A stretch of 10,125 bases of DNA from Mariprofundus sp. (GTDB lineage Bacteria; Pseudomonadota; Zetaproteobacteria; Mariprofundales; Mariprofundaceae), in contig JAUZQI010000156.1 in the NCBI GenBank assembly GCA_030951095.1, positions 1-10,125 on the forward strand. The letters run 5' to 3'. The notes under the pieces were generated by a model, which was not told the origin of the DNA, did not search any database, and worked only from the letters and a program-made list of their open reading frames with translations. The position numbers were made by a program, and so were the translations under genes. Below, piece after piece: positions 1 through 6,204 of this stretch (positions within the stretch are counted from its first letter, which is position 1; each line of letters opens with the position of its first letter).

Positions 1-21
1 TTTGTGACACCTGTTGAATGA
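1..21 (+). CDS. C-terminal tail of an upstream gene, probably an OmpR/PhoB-type response regulator (partial)
   Basis: Reading frame 1 from the window edge gives FVTPVE and then TGA at 19-21. The stop overlaps the ATG of the sensor kinase as ATGA, the usual sign of translational coupling in a two-component operon. Winged-helix response regulators commonly end a few residues after a GYRF motif, and a tail beginning with F fits that. Only six residues are visible, so the family assignment rests almost entirely on the neighbour. Seen: open frame, stop and overlap. Inferred: response regulator identity. Confidence 0.45.
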   Translation, partial: FVTPVE

Positions 22-1172
22 ATGGTTTTGGGCTGCTGGTGGCGGGTATTATTGCGGTTGCTTGTTCCTTTGCTACGGTTCATCTGCGCAGACGGTTATC
101 AGGCTATCAGGCCAAAATCATGCGGTTGAAAGAAGAAATAAACGTATTACAACAGCAGCTGGATAGCAATGATCGCCTCGATTTTCTGGTGGCTGAGGTT
201 AATGAAGCAGTACTGAGGATTCATACTGCTGGAAGGATGGTTATTGCGGCCAATTCATACGCCCGCGATATTTTCGCCATGGGAAATTCAATACTGCCGC
301 AACCCATGTTACAAATTTACCGTGATGCAGACTGGAATGAATTGCTTGTGGGGGCCATAGCCGCATTGCCGGAGAAAACAAAACTCCCGCAAATTGAATT
401 GCCTGGCCGGGTGCTGGAGCCGAGGTTGGCACAACTGGAGAATGGGGAAGCATTATTACTCTGTCTGGATGTCACGGCACGCCATAAACTGGAACAGCAG
501 CGGCGAACTTTTTTGTCGAATTTGATGCACGATCTGAAAACACCGCTGACATCACTTCTCGGATACGCCCGTAGCATGGAAAGCTTCGGTGACCAGGCCG
601 ATTTCAGAAAGGAGGCAGCAGCGGTGATTGCCAATGAAGCCAAACATGTTAATCACTTGCTTGATGTGCTGCTTACGCTGGATCAGATCGAATTCGAGGA
701 AAAAGACAGGGGCGCATGTTGTGATGGTTTGGATGTTATCAGACGCTCCTGCGACATGCTTGCGTCACAATGCAAAGAAAAGCATGCCTCATTGATAATT
801 GATCATGGAAAGGAAGAGCTACTGATTGCAGCTGCTTTTGATGATGTGGACAGAATAGTCACCAACCTGTTGGTGAATGCCGTCAACCATTCACCCGACG
901 AGGGCCATATCGACGTACGCCTGATTCGACTGGATGGCCGTTGCAAGGTGACGATTGAAGATGAAGGCCCCGGTATTGCGGAAAAGCACTTGCCCCGGGT
1001 GACCGAGCGTTTTTATCGGGTGGACAAATCCCGCAACAGACAGATGAAAAGTCATGGTCTGGGGCTGTCTATCGTCAAGGAGTTGCTTGATGCCAATGGC
1101 GGCGAACTCAAGCTGTCCAATCGCGACCCGCACGGCCTCCGCGCAGAATTCACACTACCGATGAAACAGTAA
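18..1172 (+). CDS. PhoR-like membrane sensor histidine kinase
   Basis: 384 residues. One hydrophobic segment at about 5-21 anchors the protein; there is no second membrane segment, so no periplasmic sensing loop. A short coiled coil (about 32-55) leads into a PAS-like region (about 56-155). The HisKA dimerisation domain carries the H box MHDLKTPLTSLLGYA, with H171 as the phospho-acceptor. The ATPase domain shows the N box (N283 and N287 in TNLLVNAVNHS), a G1 box (DEGPGI, D315-G319), an F box (ERFYRVD) and a G2 box (HGLGLSIVKELL, G347/G349). The order TM-PAS-HisKA-HATPase and a total near 400 residues match PhoR-type kinases. It autophosphorylates on His and passes the phosphate to a response regulator, presumably the gene whose stop codon it overlaps. 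No Shine-Dalgarno sequence is evident before ATG 18, consistent with translational coupling. The signal, phosphate or other, cannot be read from the sequence. Confidence 0.93.
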   Translation: MNGFGLLVAGIIAVACSFATVHLRRRLSGYQAKIMRLKEEINVLQQQLDSNDRLDFLVAEVNEAVLRIHTAGRMVIAANSYARDIFAMGNSILPQPMLQIYRDADWNELLVGAIAALPEKTKLPQIELPGRVLEPRLAQLENGEALLLCLDVTARHKLEQQRRTFLSNLMHDLKTPLTSLLGYARSMESFGDQADFRKEAAAVIANEAKHVNHLLDVLLTLDQIEFEEKDRGACCDGLDVIRRSCDMLASQCKEKHASLIIDHGKEELLIAAAFDDVDRIVTNLLVNAVNHSPDEGHIDVRLIRLDGRCKVTIEDEGPGIAEKHLPRVTERFYRVDKSRNRQMKSHGLGLSIVKELLDANGGELKLSNRDPHGLRAEFTLPMKQ

Positions 1173-1458
1173 GGAAAGCGCCGATTTAAATCTGGTTTAA
1201 TGAGGCTGCAATGAGAAATGAGCGAGTTCAAGGCAATGATTGCAAGGCATAGCACCGCTATGGCTCAAATCTTTAACGAAGAAATCGTTCATTTCACATG
1301 CAGGATCGCGAATCATGGTTTAATCAGGCTTCCTAAGGTGACTCTTGACTAACAACATGCTTCAATATTCTTGGAGGTTCGGCTTCAGCCGCACTTCCGA
1401 ACAGAGGATCGCCGCAACGCAGGTATCGGGCGAATCAGTGGTGATCTGGATAGAGCAC
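1173..1458. other. Intergenic stretch between the kinase and the carbonic anhydrase terminator
   Basis: No convincing gene, promoter or U-tailed terminator was found for the kinase. Two modest dyads are present. CATAGC-acc-GCTATG at 1248-1262 extends by two more pairs after a mismatch. GTTCGG/CCGAAC arms at 1377-1382 and 1397-1402 enclose a competing GGC-TTCA-GCC hairpin. Neither is followed by a T-run. A short ORF in this stretch is listed separately. Confidence 0.5.
1218..1352 (+). CDS. Doubtful small ORF, 44 codons
   Basis: ATG 1218 to TAA 1350-1352 encodes 44 residues starting MSEFKAMIARHSTAMAQIF and ending RLPKVTLD. It follows the kinase in the same direction by about 45 bases. The composition is protein-like and mildly amphipathic, with no signal peptide or membrane helix. 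The ribosome site is poor: GAGG at 1202-1205 is too far and nothing better lies closer. I do not recognise it. ORFs this short arise by chance, so it is listed only as a candidate. Confidence 0.18.
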   Translation: MSEFKAMIARHSTAMAQIFNEEIVHFTCRIANHGLIRLPKVTLD

Positions 1459-1492
1459 AAAAAGCCGCCCCGCTCATTGCAAGCGAGGCGGC
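1459..1492 (-). terminator. Rho-independent terminator of the carbonic anhydrase gene
   Basis: Read on the minus strand, the stem GCCGCCTCGCT / AGCGGGGCGGC has 11 pairs including one T.G wobble. It closes a 7-nt loop and is followed directly by TTTTT (plus-strand AAAAA 1459-1463). It begins about 22 bases past the carbonic anhydrase stop. No T-run exists on the plus-strand side, so it acts on the minus strand. Confidence 0.9.
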
Positions 1493-1514
1493 CTCATACG
1501 CAGACAATATCCGA

Positions 1515-2417
1515 TTAATCGATTTTAGATAACAGCTTCTTGTTTTTAACCAGATTCCTGACGCCGTGGCCGTGATTCTCTTCAAAGGCGTTTTTCTCGC
1601 ACCATTTGCCAACCGTCGCAATATTCACTTTGGCGACATGCGGACGAACACTCCAGGAAACCTGATAAGGAGAGCCTGATTCGTTATAGCCCGGGCCAGT
1701 TGTAGAGCCTTCATATTGTACTGGTGTCCCAGTGTTTGCAGGGATTCCGGTAGCTTGATGTAGGCCGGACTTTGCTTTTCCGAATTTGGTGAAATCCTTA
1801 AAACTCGGTGCATGCTTATCGTTCACCAGTACATAGACCTGTGTTTCTACGCGTAATTGCGGGTTTTGTTTTGGAATATCTTTGTTAAAACAAGACCCCA
1901 GCCCTTTACCGGGTTTGATTTGAGCCGTTGAATATACATAGTGCACTTCAATGGTATCGCCGGGCCTTAGCGTGCTATGGTGGCTATCACAGATTTTGTG
2001 TTTGGTTGGCGCCAGCTCAGTTTTGCTTAGCAGAGATGAATCATACTTATAACCACTCTGGTAGCCTTCGCCATTGCCGTTGCCGGCATAGATAGAGAAG
2101 TCTTTTGCTTTGTGTTCTGCATTTTTATGGAAATGAATGTTACACAGGTCCATTTCCGTAGATGCAGGAGCTTCATTGAAAATACGCTGGTTGTTGCCAC
2201 CAACAGCATCAATATCCCGAGGTGCCTGAGGGCCGAAACCCTTACCTTTGGTATTTTTCGCCAGTGCTTTGCGTTGTTCAGCAATTACTTTGTCAGCAAC
2301 TGGTCCGTGGTGACCGGCTACTTCAGCATGATTTCCTTCGTGGTGTCCGTGTTCTCCGGCAAAAGCCGGGGCTGCCAGCAGAGCGCTGGCTGCAATTGCA
2401 ATTGCAATGCGTTTCAT
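1515..2417 (-). CDS. Predicted periplasmic delta-class carbonic anhydrase
   Basis: 300 residues, starting MKRIAIAIAASALLAAPAFA. Residues 1-20 are a Sec signal peptide (AFA before GEHG), so the protein is exported. Residues 21-38 are His-rich (H23, H25, H26, H30, H36, H37). The core has LCNIHFHKNAEHK (H95, H97, E101, H102) and TIEVHYVYS (E157, H159). These resemble the HxH...EH and ExH zinc-ligand motifs shared by alpha- and delta-class carbonic anhydrases, and the LCNIHFHxxAEHK form is what I associate with the delta class first described from diatoms. Predicted ligands are H95, H97 and H159. Four cysteines (C92, C143, C176, C273) could form disulfides outside the cytoplasm. The inferred role is CO2/bicarbonate interconversion in the periplasm. 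The start is ATG 2417, with GGGAGG at 2425-2430 seven bases upstream; the frame stays open 23 codons further but that extension would hide the signal peptide. The gene has its own promoter and terminator, so is probably monocistronic. Confidence 0.85.
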   Translation of the reverse strand: MKRIAIAIAASALLAAPAFAGEHGHHEGNHAEVAGHHGPVADKVIAEQRKALAKNTKGKGFGPQAPRDIDAVGGNNQRIFNEAPASTEMDLCNIHFHKNAEHKAKDFSIYAGNGNGEGYQSGYKYDSSLLSKTELAPTKHKICDSHHSTLRPGDTIEVHYVYSTAQIKPGKGLGSCFNKDIPKQNPQLRVETQVYVLVNDKHAPSFKDFTKFGKAKSGLHQATGIPANTGTPVQYEGSTTGPGYNESGSPYQVSWSVRPHVAKVNIATVGKWCEKNAFEENHGHGVRNLVKNKKLLSKID

Positions 2418-2445
2418 GATTATTCCTCCCGAATTATATAAACAG

Positions 2446-2467
2446 AAACCGGCAGATCTGCCGGTTT
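2446..2467 (-). promoter_or_regulatory. 22-bp perfect palindrome at the predicted 5' end of the carbonic anhydrase mRNA
   Basis: The arms AAACCGGCAGA and TCTGCCGGTTT abut with no spacer. As RNA this folds as a 9-bp stem with a GATC loop. It begins about 7 bases past the -10 box, so it would sit at the extreme 5' end of the transcript, roughly 16 bases upstream of the Shine-Dalgarno sequence. It could be an mRNA-stabilising 5' hairpin or an operator for a dimeric regulator. It is not a terminator, as no T-run follows. Confidence 0.7.
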
Positions 2468-2474
2468 GAAATGT

Positions 2475-2502
2475 ATTATAGTTCATTTTGAAATGATTGC
2501 AA
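2475..2502 (-). promoter_or_regulatory. Sigma70-like promoter of the carbonic anhydrase gene
   Basis: On the minus strand, -35 TTGCAA (2497-2502) and -10 TATAAT (2475-2480, perfect consensus) are 16 bp apart. The predicted start is near 2467-2468, giving a leader of about 50 bases. A 7-bp inverted repeat, TATAGTT/AACTATA, at 2477-2483 and 2501-2507 overlaps both boxes. Confidence 0.75.
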
Positions 2503-2549
2503 CTATAGTCCGGCCTTGGTTTGGTAATTCATAACAAGAGGTGAAGATT

Positions 2550-3107
2550 ATGGCTCTGGTTGCTTCAATACATGTGGATTCAGGCTGGGAACTGCCTGAT
2601 ATGGTATTAAAAGATGTTGATGGTAACAGCGTGAATCTGCGTGCCCAAATCGGCAGAAAAGGTTTATTGGTGGCATTTACCTGCAATCACTGTCCTTATG
2701 CCATTGCCGTCTGGCCGCGCCTGATACGGCATGCAGCCAAATTGAGAAAAATGGGCATCCATTGCGTCGCAGTAAATCCGAATATCCATCCTGATTATCC
2801 GGCTGATGGCGTGACAGCTATGAAAGAAAAAATATCAGAATGGGGTGTCACAATCCCGTATCTGGCTGATGAAATGCAGACAGTGGCCAAAGCATTCGAT
2901 GCACAGTGTACGCCTGACCTCTATTTGTTCGATGCTGCTGGCAGACTCTACTACCATGGCCGTTTTGATGATGCATGGAAAGATGAATCAAAAGTAAGCC
3001 GTGAGGAACTGATCGCTGCAGCCGAATTGCTGGTTGTTGGTGAAAACTCGCCGCAACCGCAACACCCGACCATTGGCTGCTCGATTAAATGGCGGGAAAA
3101 ACAGTAA
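2550..3107 (+). CDS. Thioredoxin-like (AhpC/TSA-fold) family protein
   Basis: 185 residues, no signal peptide, so cytoplasmic. The fold is recognisable from an N-terminal ELPDMVLKDVDGNSVNL strand region, the active-site-like FTCNHCPYA with C45 and C48 (CxxC), the cis-proline TPD at 121-123, and LYYHGRFDDAW at 133-143. A conserved-looking tail, TIGCSIKW (C177), is typical of a widespread bacterial thioredoxin-family subgroup of about 180-200 residues. Function in that subgroup is not well defined; a thiol-disulfide or peroxide-related role is likely. The start is ATG 2550 with AGAGGTG at 2537-2543; GTG 2541 is in frame but lies within the ribosome site. It is divergent from the carbonic anhydrase gene and shares a 132-bp spacer. 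I see no terminator before ssb, 78 bp downstream. Confidence 0.85.
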   Translation: MALVASIHVDSGWELPDMVLKDVDGNSVNLRAQIGRKGLLVAFTCNHCPYAIAVWPRLIRHAAKLRKMGIHCVAVNPNIHPDYPADGVTAMKEKISEWGVTIPYLADEMQTVAKAFDAQCTPDLYLFDAAGRLYYHGRFDDAWKDESKVSREELIAAAELLVVGENSPQPQHPTIGCSIKWREKQ

Positions 3108-3129
3108 TCTGAGCATTGCATTTCAAAGG

Positions 3130-3138
3130 TGTTATCCT
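3130..3138 (+). promoter_or_regulatory. Extended -10 promoter element upstream of ssb
   Basis: TGTTATCCT matches an extended -10 (TGnTATAAT) with TATCCT as hexamer. The -35 position (3110-3115, TGAGCA) is weak. The predicted start near 3145 leaves a 40-base leader. The same TGNTATCCT form precedes two other plus-strand genes in the window. Confidence 0.4.
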
Positions 3139-3185
3139 AGTGTCACACCTTGAATTTTGGAGAGGCACATAGAGGGGTTAATAAC

Positions 3186-3653
3186 ATGTTGAATAAAGTA
3201 ATGTTGATTGGAAATCTGGGAGCCGATCCTGAAACGCGTTTCACACAGGATGGCACATGTGTGTGTAATCTGCGACTGGCAACAACAGAAAAGTTCAAGA
3301 ACCGCAATGGGGAACAGCAGGAACGTACCGAGTGGCATCGTATTGTTATGTGGGGCCGGCTGGGCGAAATAGCGAACCAGTATCTAAGCAAGGGTTCTCG
3401 TGTTTATATTGAAGGCAAGATTGAAACCAAAAAATGGCAGGATCGTGATGGGAATGATAAATATACCACGGAAATTCGCGCCAACGAAATGAAAATGCTT
3501 GGTGGCGGATCCGGTGCCGGTGCTGGTTCATCCGGTAATCAGGGCGGGAACCTGCCTGCTCAGGGCGGCAGCTCTGCGCCGAAGGGCAATGATCCGTTTG
3601 CCAGTGCGCCGGATTTCGGCAATGTGCCAGTGGATGATGATATTCCTTTTTGA
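3186..3653 (+). CDS. ssb: Single-stranded DNA-binding protein
   Basis: 155 residues. The N-terminal OB fold (about 1-107) begins [19 protein letters not shown] and contains [32 protein letters not shown], closely matching bacterial SSB. A glycine/serine/proline-rich linker follows (about 109-143). The acidic C-terminal tip DDDIPF is the docking peptide for repair and replication partners. It coats single-stranded DNA as a tetramer in replication, recombination and repair. Length is typical. The start is ATG 3186 with GAGGGG at 3172-3177, eight bases upstream; the frame is open to TTG 3150 but the extra 12 codons have no support in the family. A strong terminator lies 32 bases past the stop. 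Confidence 0.98.
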   Translation: MLNKVMLIGNLGADPETRFTQDGTCVCNLRLATTEKFKNRNGEQQERTEWHRIVMWGRLGEIANQYLSKGSRVYIEGKIETKKWQDRDGNDKYTTEIRANEMKMLGGGSGAGAGSSGNQGGNLPAQGGSSAPKGNDPFASAPDFGNVPVDDDIPF

Positions 3654-3684
3654 AATCCGCTATAGATTCAGTCAAACCATGTAC

Positions 3685-3714
3685 AAAGGGGCTCCACTGG
3701 AGCCCCTTTTTTTT
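3685..3714 (+). terminator. Rho-independent terminator of ssb
   Basis: Stem GGGGCTCC (3688-3695), loop ACT, GGAGCCCC (3699-3706), then eight T residues (3707-3714). AAA before and TTT after can extend the stem. It has all the classic elements on the plus strand. Confidence 0.95.
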
Positions 3715-3790
3715 ACAAGATGTTGTGAAAAAATTTGTATTGCAAAGTGCCAGGAATCAACTGTTTTCGTTCTTTATTCATCTCGATGGA

Positions 3791-3819
3791 TTAAAATGCG
3801 AAGAATTATCTGCTATCCT
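3791..3819 (+). promoter_or_regulatory. Predicted promoter of the glycine-zipper/TPR gene
   Basis: -35-like TTAAAA (3791-3796, 4 of 6 consensus), 17-bp spacer, -10 TATCCT (3814-3819) with an extended TGC at 3811-3813. It lies between the ssb terminator and the next gene and gives a leader of about 80 bases. A second -10-like TATACT at 3868-3873 lacks a placed -35. Confidence 0.5.
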
Positions 3820-3906
3820 GTCTCGTCAACGCTCCATGTTGCGAATGTAATTTTTTATTGTATCGACTATACTAGAAGTAGAACGGACAAAAAGGAGGAA
3901 CCTGAT

Positions 3907-4461
3907 ATGTTGATGAAATTATTAATAACTGTATTAGCTATGGTGGTTTTTAGCACCTCCTCCATGGCTGGAAATAAAGGTTTGATGGGAGCGTTGATTG
4001 GCGCTGGCGTGGGTGCAGGAGTTGGCCATGCCGTGGATCGAACCGGCGGTTCCGGTAAAGGGGCCATTATTGGCGCGGTTGGCGGCTACGTAATTGGTAA
4101 CCAGATGGAAAAGAGTGATCAGCGTGCTCCCCAACCTCAGGCAGCCCAACCTCCGGCACAAACTTCCCGGCAGGGTTCATCTGTGAATGGTTCGAGACAG
4201 GACAGCAGCGATTGTGTCAGTGCGAATCGGTATGTCGATCGAGCAACAAAAACCGGTGATAATGATGACAGAGTTTATTTTCTGGAGAAGGCTGTAAAGT
4301 TATGTCCGTATCAGGCACGGGCTCATAATGATTTAGGTGTGGCATATTATAAACGTAATAATCGCCATGACAGGGATCGTGCCAGATCTGAATTTAATGA
4401 AGCGCTGAAAATCGATCCGGGTTATACAGTCGCCAGAAATAACTTGAGTAATCTGCAGTAA
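3907..4461 (+). CDS. Exported glycine-zipper and TPR protein
   Basis: 184 residues. Residues 1-21 are a Sec signal peptide (SSMA before GNKG). No Cys follows the cleavage site, so it is not a lipoprotein. Residues 24-65 form a glycine-zipper region: GLMGALIGAGVGAGVG, a charged GGSGKG break, then AIIGAVGGYVIGNQ. This matches the two-helix glycine-zipper hairpins found in outer-membrane proteins of the OmpA-associated/SlyB type. A Q/P/S-rich linker (about 66-100) leads to a C-terminal TPR-like region (about 103-184) with AHNDLGVAYYKR and ARSEFNEALKIDPGYTVARNNL. The TPR probably works as a periplasmic docking surface tethered to the membrane. The start is ATG 3907, with AAGGAGG at 3892-3898 eight bases upstream. 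The open frame extends back to 3499, inside ssb, but that extension has no support. The exact role is unknown. Confidence 0.85.
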   Translation: MLMKLLITVLAMVVFSTSSMAGNKGLMGALIGAGVGAGVGHAVDRTGGSGKGAIIGAVGGYVIGNQMEKSDQRAPQPQAAQPPAQTSRQGSSVNGSRQDSSDCVSANRYVDRATKTGDNDDRVYFLEKAVKLCPYQARAHNDLGVAYYKRNNRHDRDRARSEFNEALKIDPGYTVARNNLSNLQ

Positions 4462-4465
4462 GTCT

Positions 4466-4499
4466 CGCAAAGTCGGGGGTGAGCAACCCCGGTTCTGCG
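4466..4499. terminator. Stem-loop between convergent genes, possible weak bidirectional terminator
   Basis: GGGGT (4476-4480), loop GAGCA, ACCCC (4486-4490) forms the core. An outer CGCA (4466-4469) / TGCG (4496-4499) helix is joined to it across mismatches. It lies just after the TPR gene stop and just before the amidotransferase stop on the other strand. No T-run follows on either strand, so intrinsic termination is uncertain. Confidence 0.4.
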
Positions 4500-4504
4500 G
4501 CTGT

Positions 4505-5209
4505 TTACCTGATCTTGTGATTGATATCCATTAACCATGCATGCACCATTTGTTTGCAAAATTGCCGCATTGATTCGAGATATAATGTCGTGTTTTTGTG
4601 CAGTAGCTTTATGCCACCAGGATCAAGATGCTTTCGTTCATTTTCACCATGAGCAATCCACCCTTCAATGATAGATTGATCGATCTCGACATGAAATTGC
4701 AGGCCATATTGGCTTTTGCCTAAACGAAAGGCCTGCGCCGGCACATCCGGGTGCATAGCTACCGCTGCCATTGCATCCGTAAACGAGAATGTTTCCCCAT
4801 GCCACTGGAATACAGCCAGAGCGTTCGGCATTTGACAAAACAGCGGATCAGTCACTGCTTCATCCGTGTGATAAACCGGAAACCAACCCAGTTCACGAAC
4901 AGGCGAAGTGAAAATATCCGCACCGGCAGCTTTGGCTATCATCTGTGCCCCCAGACAGATGCCAAGCATGGGGATGTCTGCCGCAATCGCTTTTTTGAGC
5001 CATGCCAGTTCTGCCAGAATATAGTCTGTATCATTATTGGCAGATTGCGGGCCGCCCATGATAATAATACCGTCGAAATCAGTAGCAGCAGGGATAAGGT
5101 TACCCTGATCCAGATGAATCCTAGTGAGTTGGTGTCCCGCTTGTTCAAGTGTATCGCCAATCAGGGCTGGCGGTTCAATATCCAGATGCTGGATCACAAG
5201 AAAATTCAT
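4505..5209 (-). CDS. Class I glutamine amidotransferase domain protein (GMP synthase-like)
   Basis: 234 residues, cytoplasmic. It opens with MNFLVIQHLDIEPPALIGD, typical of stand-alone GuaA-type amidotransferases. The catalytic triad is visible: nucleophile C85 in MLGICLGAQ, then H173 and E175 in GLQFHVEID. IIIMGGPQSAN (48-58) and the QWHGETFSF segment (135-143) also match the family. Such proteins hydrolyse glutamine to release ammonia for a partner enzyme, or act on gamma-glutamyl compounds. No synthetase partner is adjacent, so the substrate is unknown. ATG 5209 is chosen because the protein begins exactly at the first core strand; the ribosome site is weak (AGG about 9 bases upstream). 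It is divergent from ybiB with only 41 bp between starts and convergent with the TPR gene. Confidence 0.9.
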   Translation of the reverse strand: MNFLVIQHLDIEPPALIGDTLEQAGHQLTRIHLDQGNLIPAATDFDGIIIMGGPQSANNDTDYILAELAWLKKAIAADIPMLGICLGAQMIAKAAGADIFTSPVRELGWFPVYHTDEAVTDPLFCQMPNALAVFQWHGETFSFTDAMAAVAMHPDVPAQAFRLGKSQYGLQFHVEIDQSIIEGWIAHGENERKHLDPGGIKLLHKNTTLYLESMRQFCKQMVHAWLMDINHKIR

Positions 5210-5250
5210 TCTGCTAGCCTAACTGTTGGTCGGTGTGGTACAAGTCGGAT

Positions 5251-6204
5251 ATGCATATCTCAGCAATGATCAAGCGCGTTGCGCGCGGTAAAAACGGGTC
5301 GGAAAATCTGGGTCGGAAAGAGGCACAAGAACTGTTCGCAGCATTATTGTTGCCGGATGCGGATGCGTTGCAACTGGGCGCATTTCTGATTGCTCAGCGT
5401 ATGAAAGGCGAAACAAGTGCGGAATTGGCAGGGTTTGTCGAGGCAGCCAGGGATCGAATTCCCGGATACAGCCAGTTTACGGCACCGGCAGGTGCAGTTG
5501 ATTTGCCTTGTTATGCAGGTAAATGCCGTGCAGCCCATGCTTATCTTGCGGCAGCCATACGAGCGCGCGATGCAGGTATTCCGGTCTTTATCCACGGTAT
5601 TGAAAACATCGATGGCCGGGTGAGTGTATGGCAGGTTCTGGAAAATTACGGCCTGAAACGGGCCTCCACATTATCTGAAGCTGCACGCATTCTGGCGAGT
5701 GAATATATTGTTTATGTCGATCTGGCTGATGTTTGCCCTGATCTGTTTCGCATCTACACACTCAGACCACGCCTTGGTGTTCGCTCTTTTGCCAATAGCG
5801 TGGCACGCCTGCTTAATCCTGTACAATGCGATGGTCAGTTGAACGGATTCTTTCATACGCCGTATGCCAATTATATGGCAGCAGCCAACAGTTTGTTGGA
5901 ACAGCCACGATCGCTGATTTTTATGGGCGCGGAGGGAGAGCCGGAATTATATGCCGACCGTCAGAAAGTCATTGTGAAGCAGCAGGGAGAATCATTGCAG
6001 CGGGTATCATACCCACAAGCCGGTCTGGATACCTATCCGAGGCAGCCCATGGATTTAATACTGCTCAAACAGCAAGCCACTGCTATGCTTGAGGAAAAAA
6101 TAAACGATAGAGAAACTGCTGTGGTCGAAAGGATGGGAGAAGCTTTTCGCTGGGCATCGAAGGCGCGATTTCCTGTAACGTGGAACATGGAGGATCAATC
6201 ATGA
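5251..6204 (+). CDS. ybiB: YbiB-like TrpD2-family protein (nucleic-acid-binding phosphoribosyltransferase homologue)
   Basis: 317 residues. The N-terminus MHISAMIKRVARGKN aligns without gaps to my recollection of E. coli YbiB (MDYRKIIKEIGRGKN). The helical N-domain with LGAFLIAQRMKGET (42-55) and the central VDLPCYAGK (83-91) are typical of the family. RPRLGVRSFANSVARLLNP (172-190) corresponds to the anthranilate phosphoribosyltransferase core. The glycine-rich PRPP loop of true TrpD is replaced by the YAGK type, so tryptophan synthesis is unlikely. E. coli YbiB is reported to bind nucleic acids and to be LexA-controlled; no LexA box is visible here. The start is ATG 5251 from the alignment; GTG 5233 and ATG 5266 are alternatives, and no strong ribosome site decides. 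Its TGA overlaps the next ATG by four bases (ATGA), implying coupled translation with the DJ-1 gene. Confidence 0.85.
   Translation: MHISAMIKRVARGKNGSENLGRKEAQELFAALLLPDADALQLGAFLIAQRMKGETSAELAGFVEAARDRIPGYSQFTAPAGAVDLPCYAGKCRAAHAYLAAAIRARDAGIPVFIHGIENIDGRVSVWQVLENYGLKRASTLSEAARILASEYIVYVDLADVCPDLFRIYTLRPRLGVRSFANSVARLLNPVQCDGQLNGFFHTPYANYMAAANSLLEQPRSLIFMGAEGEPELYADRQKVIVKQQGESLQRVSYPQAGLDTYPRQPMDLILLKQQATAMLEEKINDRETAVVERMGEAFRWASKARFPVTWNMEDQS

Noticed and set aside
2222..2441. Plus-strand frames antisense to the carbonic anhydrase gene
   Set aside because: Shadows of a well-supported minus-strand gene, with no ribosome site or domain.
2418..2486. 23-codon extension of the carbonic anhydrase frame
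   Set aside because: It would read through the 5' palindrome and -10 box and bury the signal peptide; ATG 2417 has a strong ribosome site.
3152..3163. 12-bp direct repeat GAATTTTGGAGA, also at 9036-9047
   Set aside because: A few 12-base matches are expected by chance in 10 kb, and the contexts differ.
3499..3906. N-terminal extension of the TPR gene's open frame by 136 codons
   Set aside because: It overlaps ssb and its terminator in another frame. The signal peptide and strong AAGGAGG site fix the start at 3907.
5251..6204. True anthranilate phosphoribosyltransferase (TrpD)
   Set aside because: The glycine-rich PRPP-binding loop is absent, the N-terminus matches YbiB, and there are no trp genes nearby.
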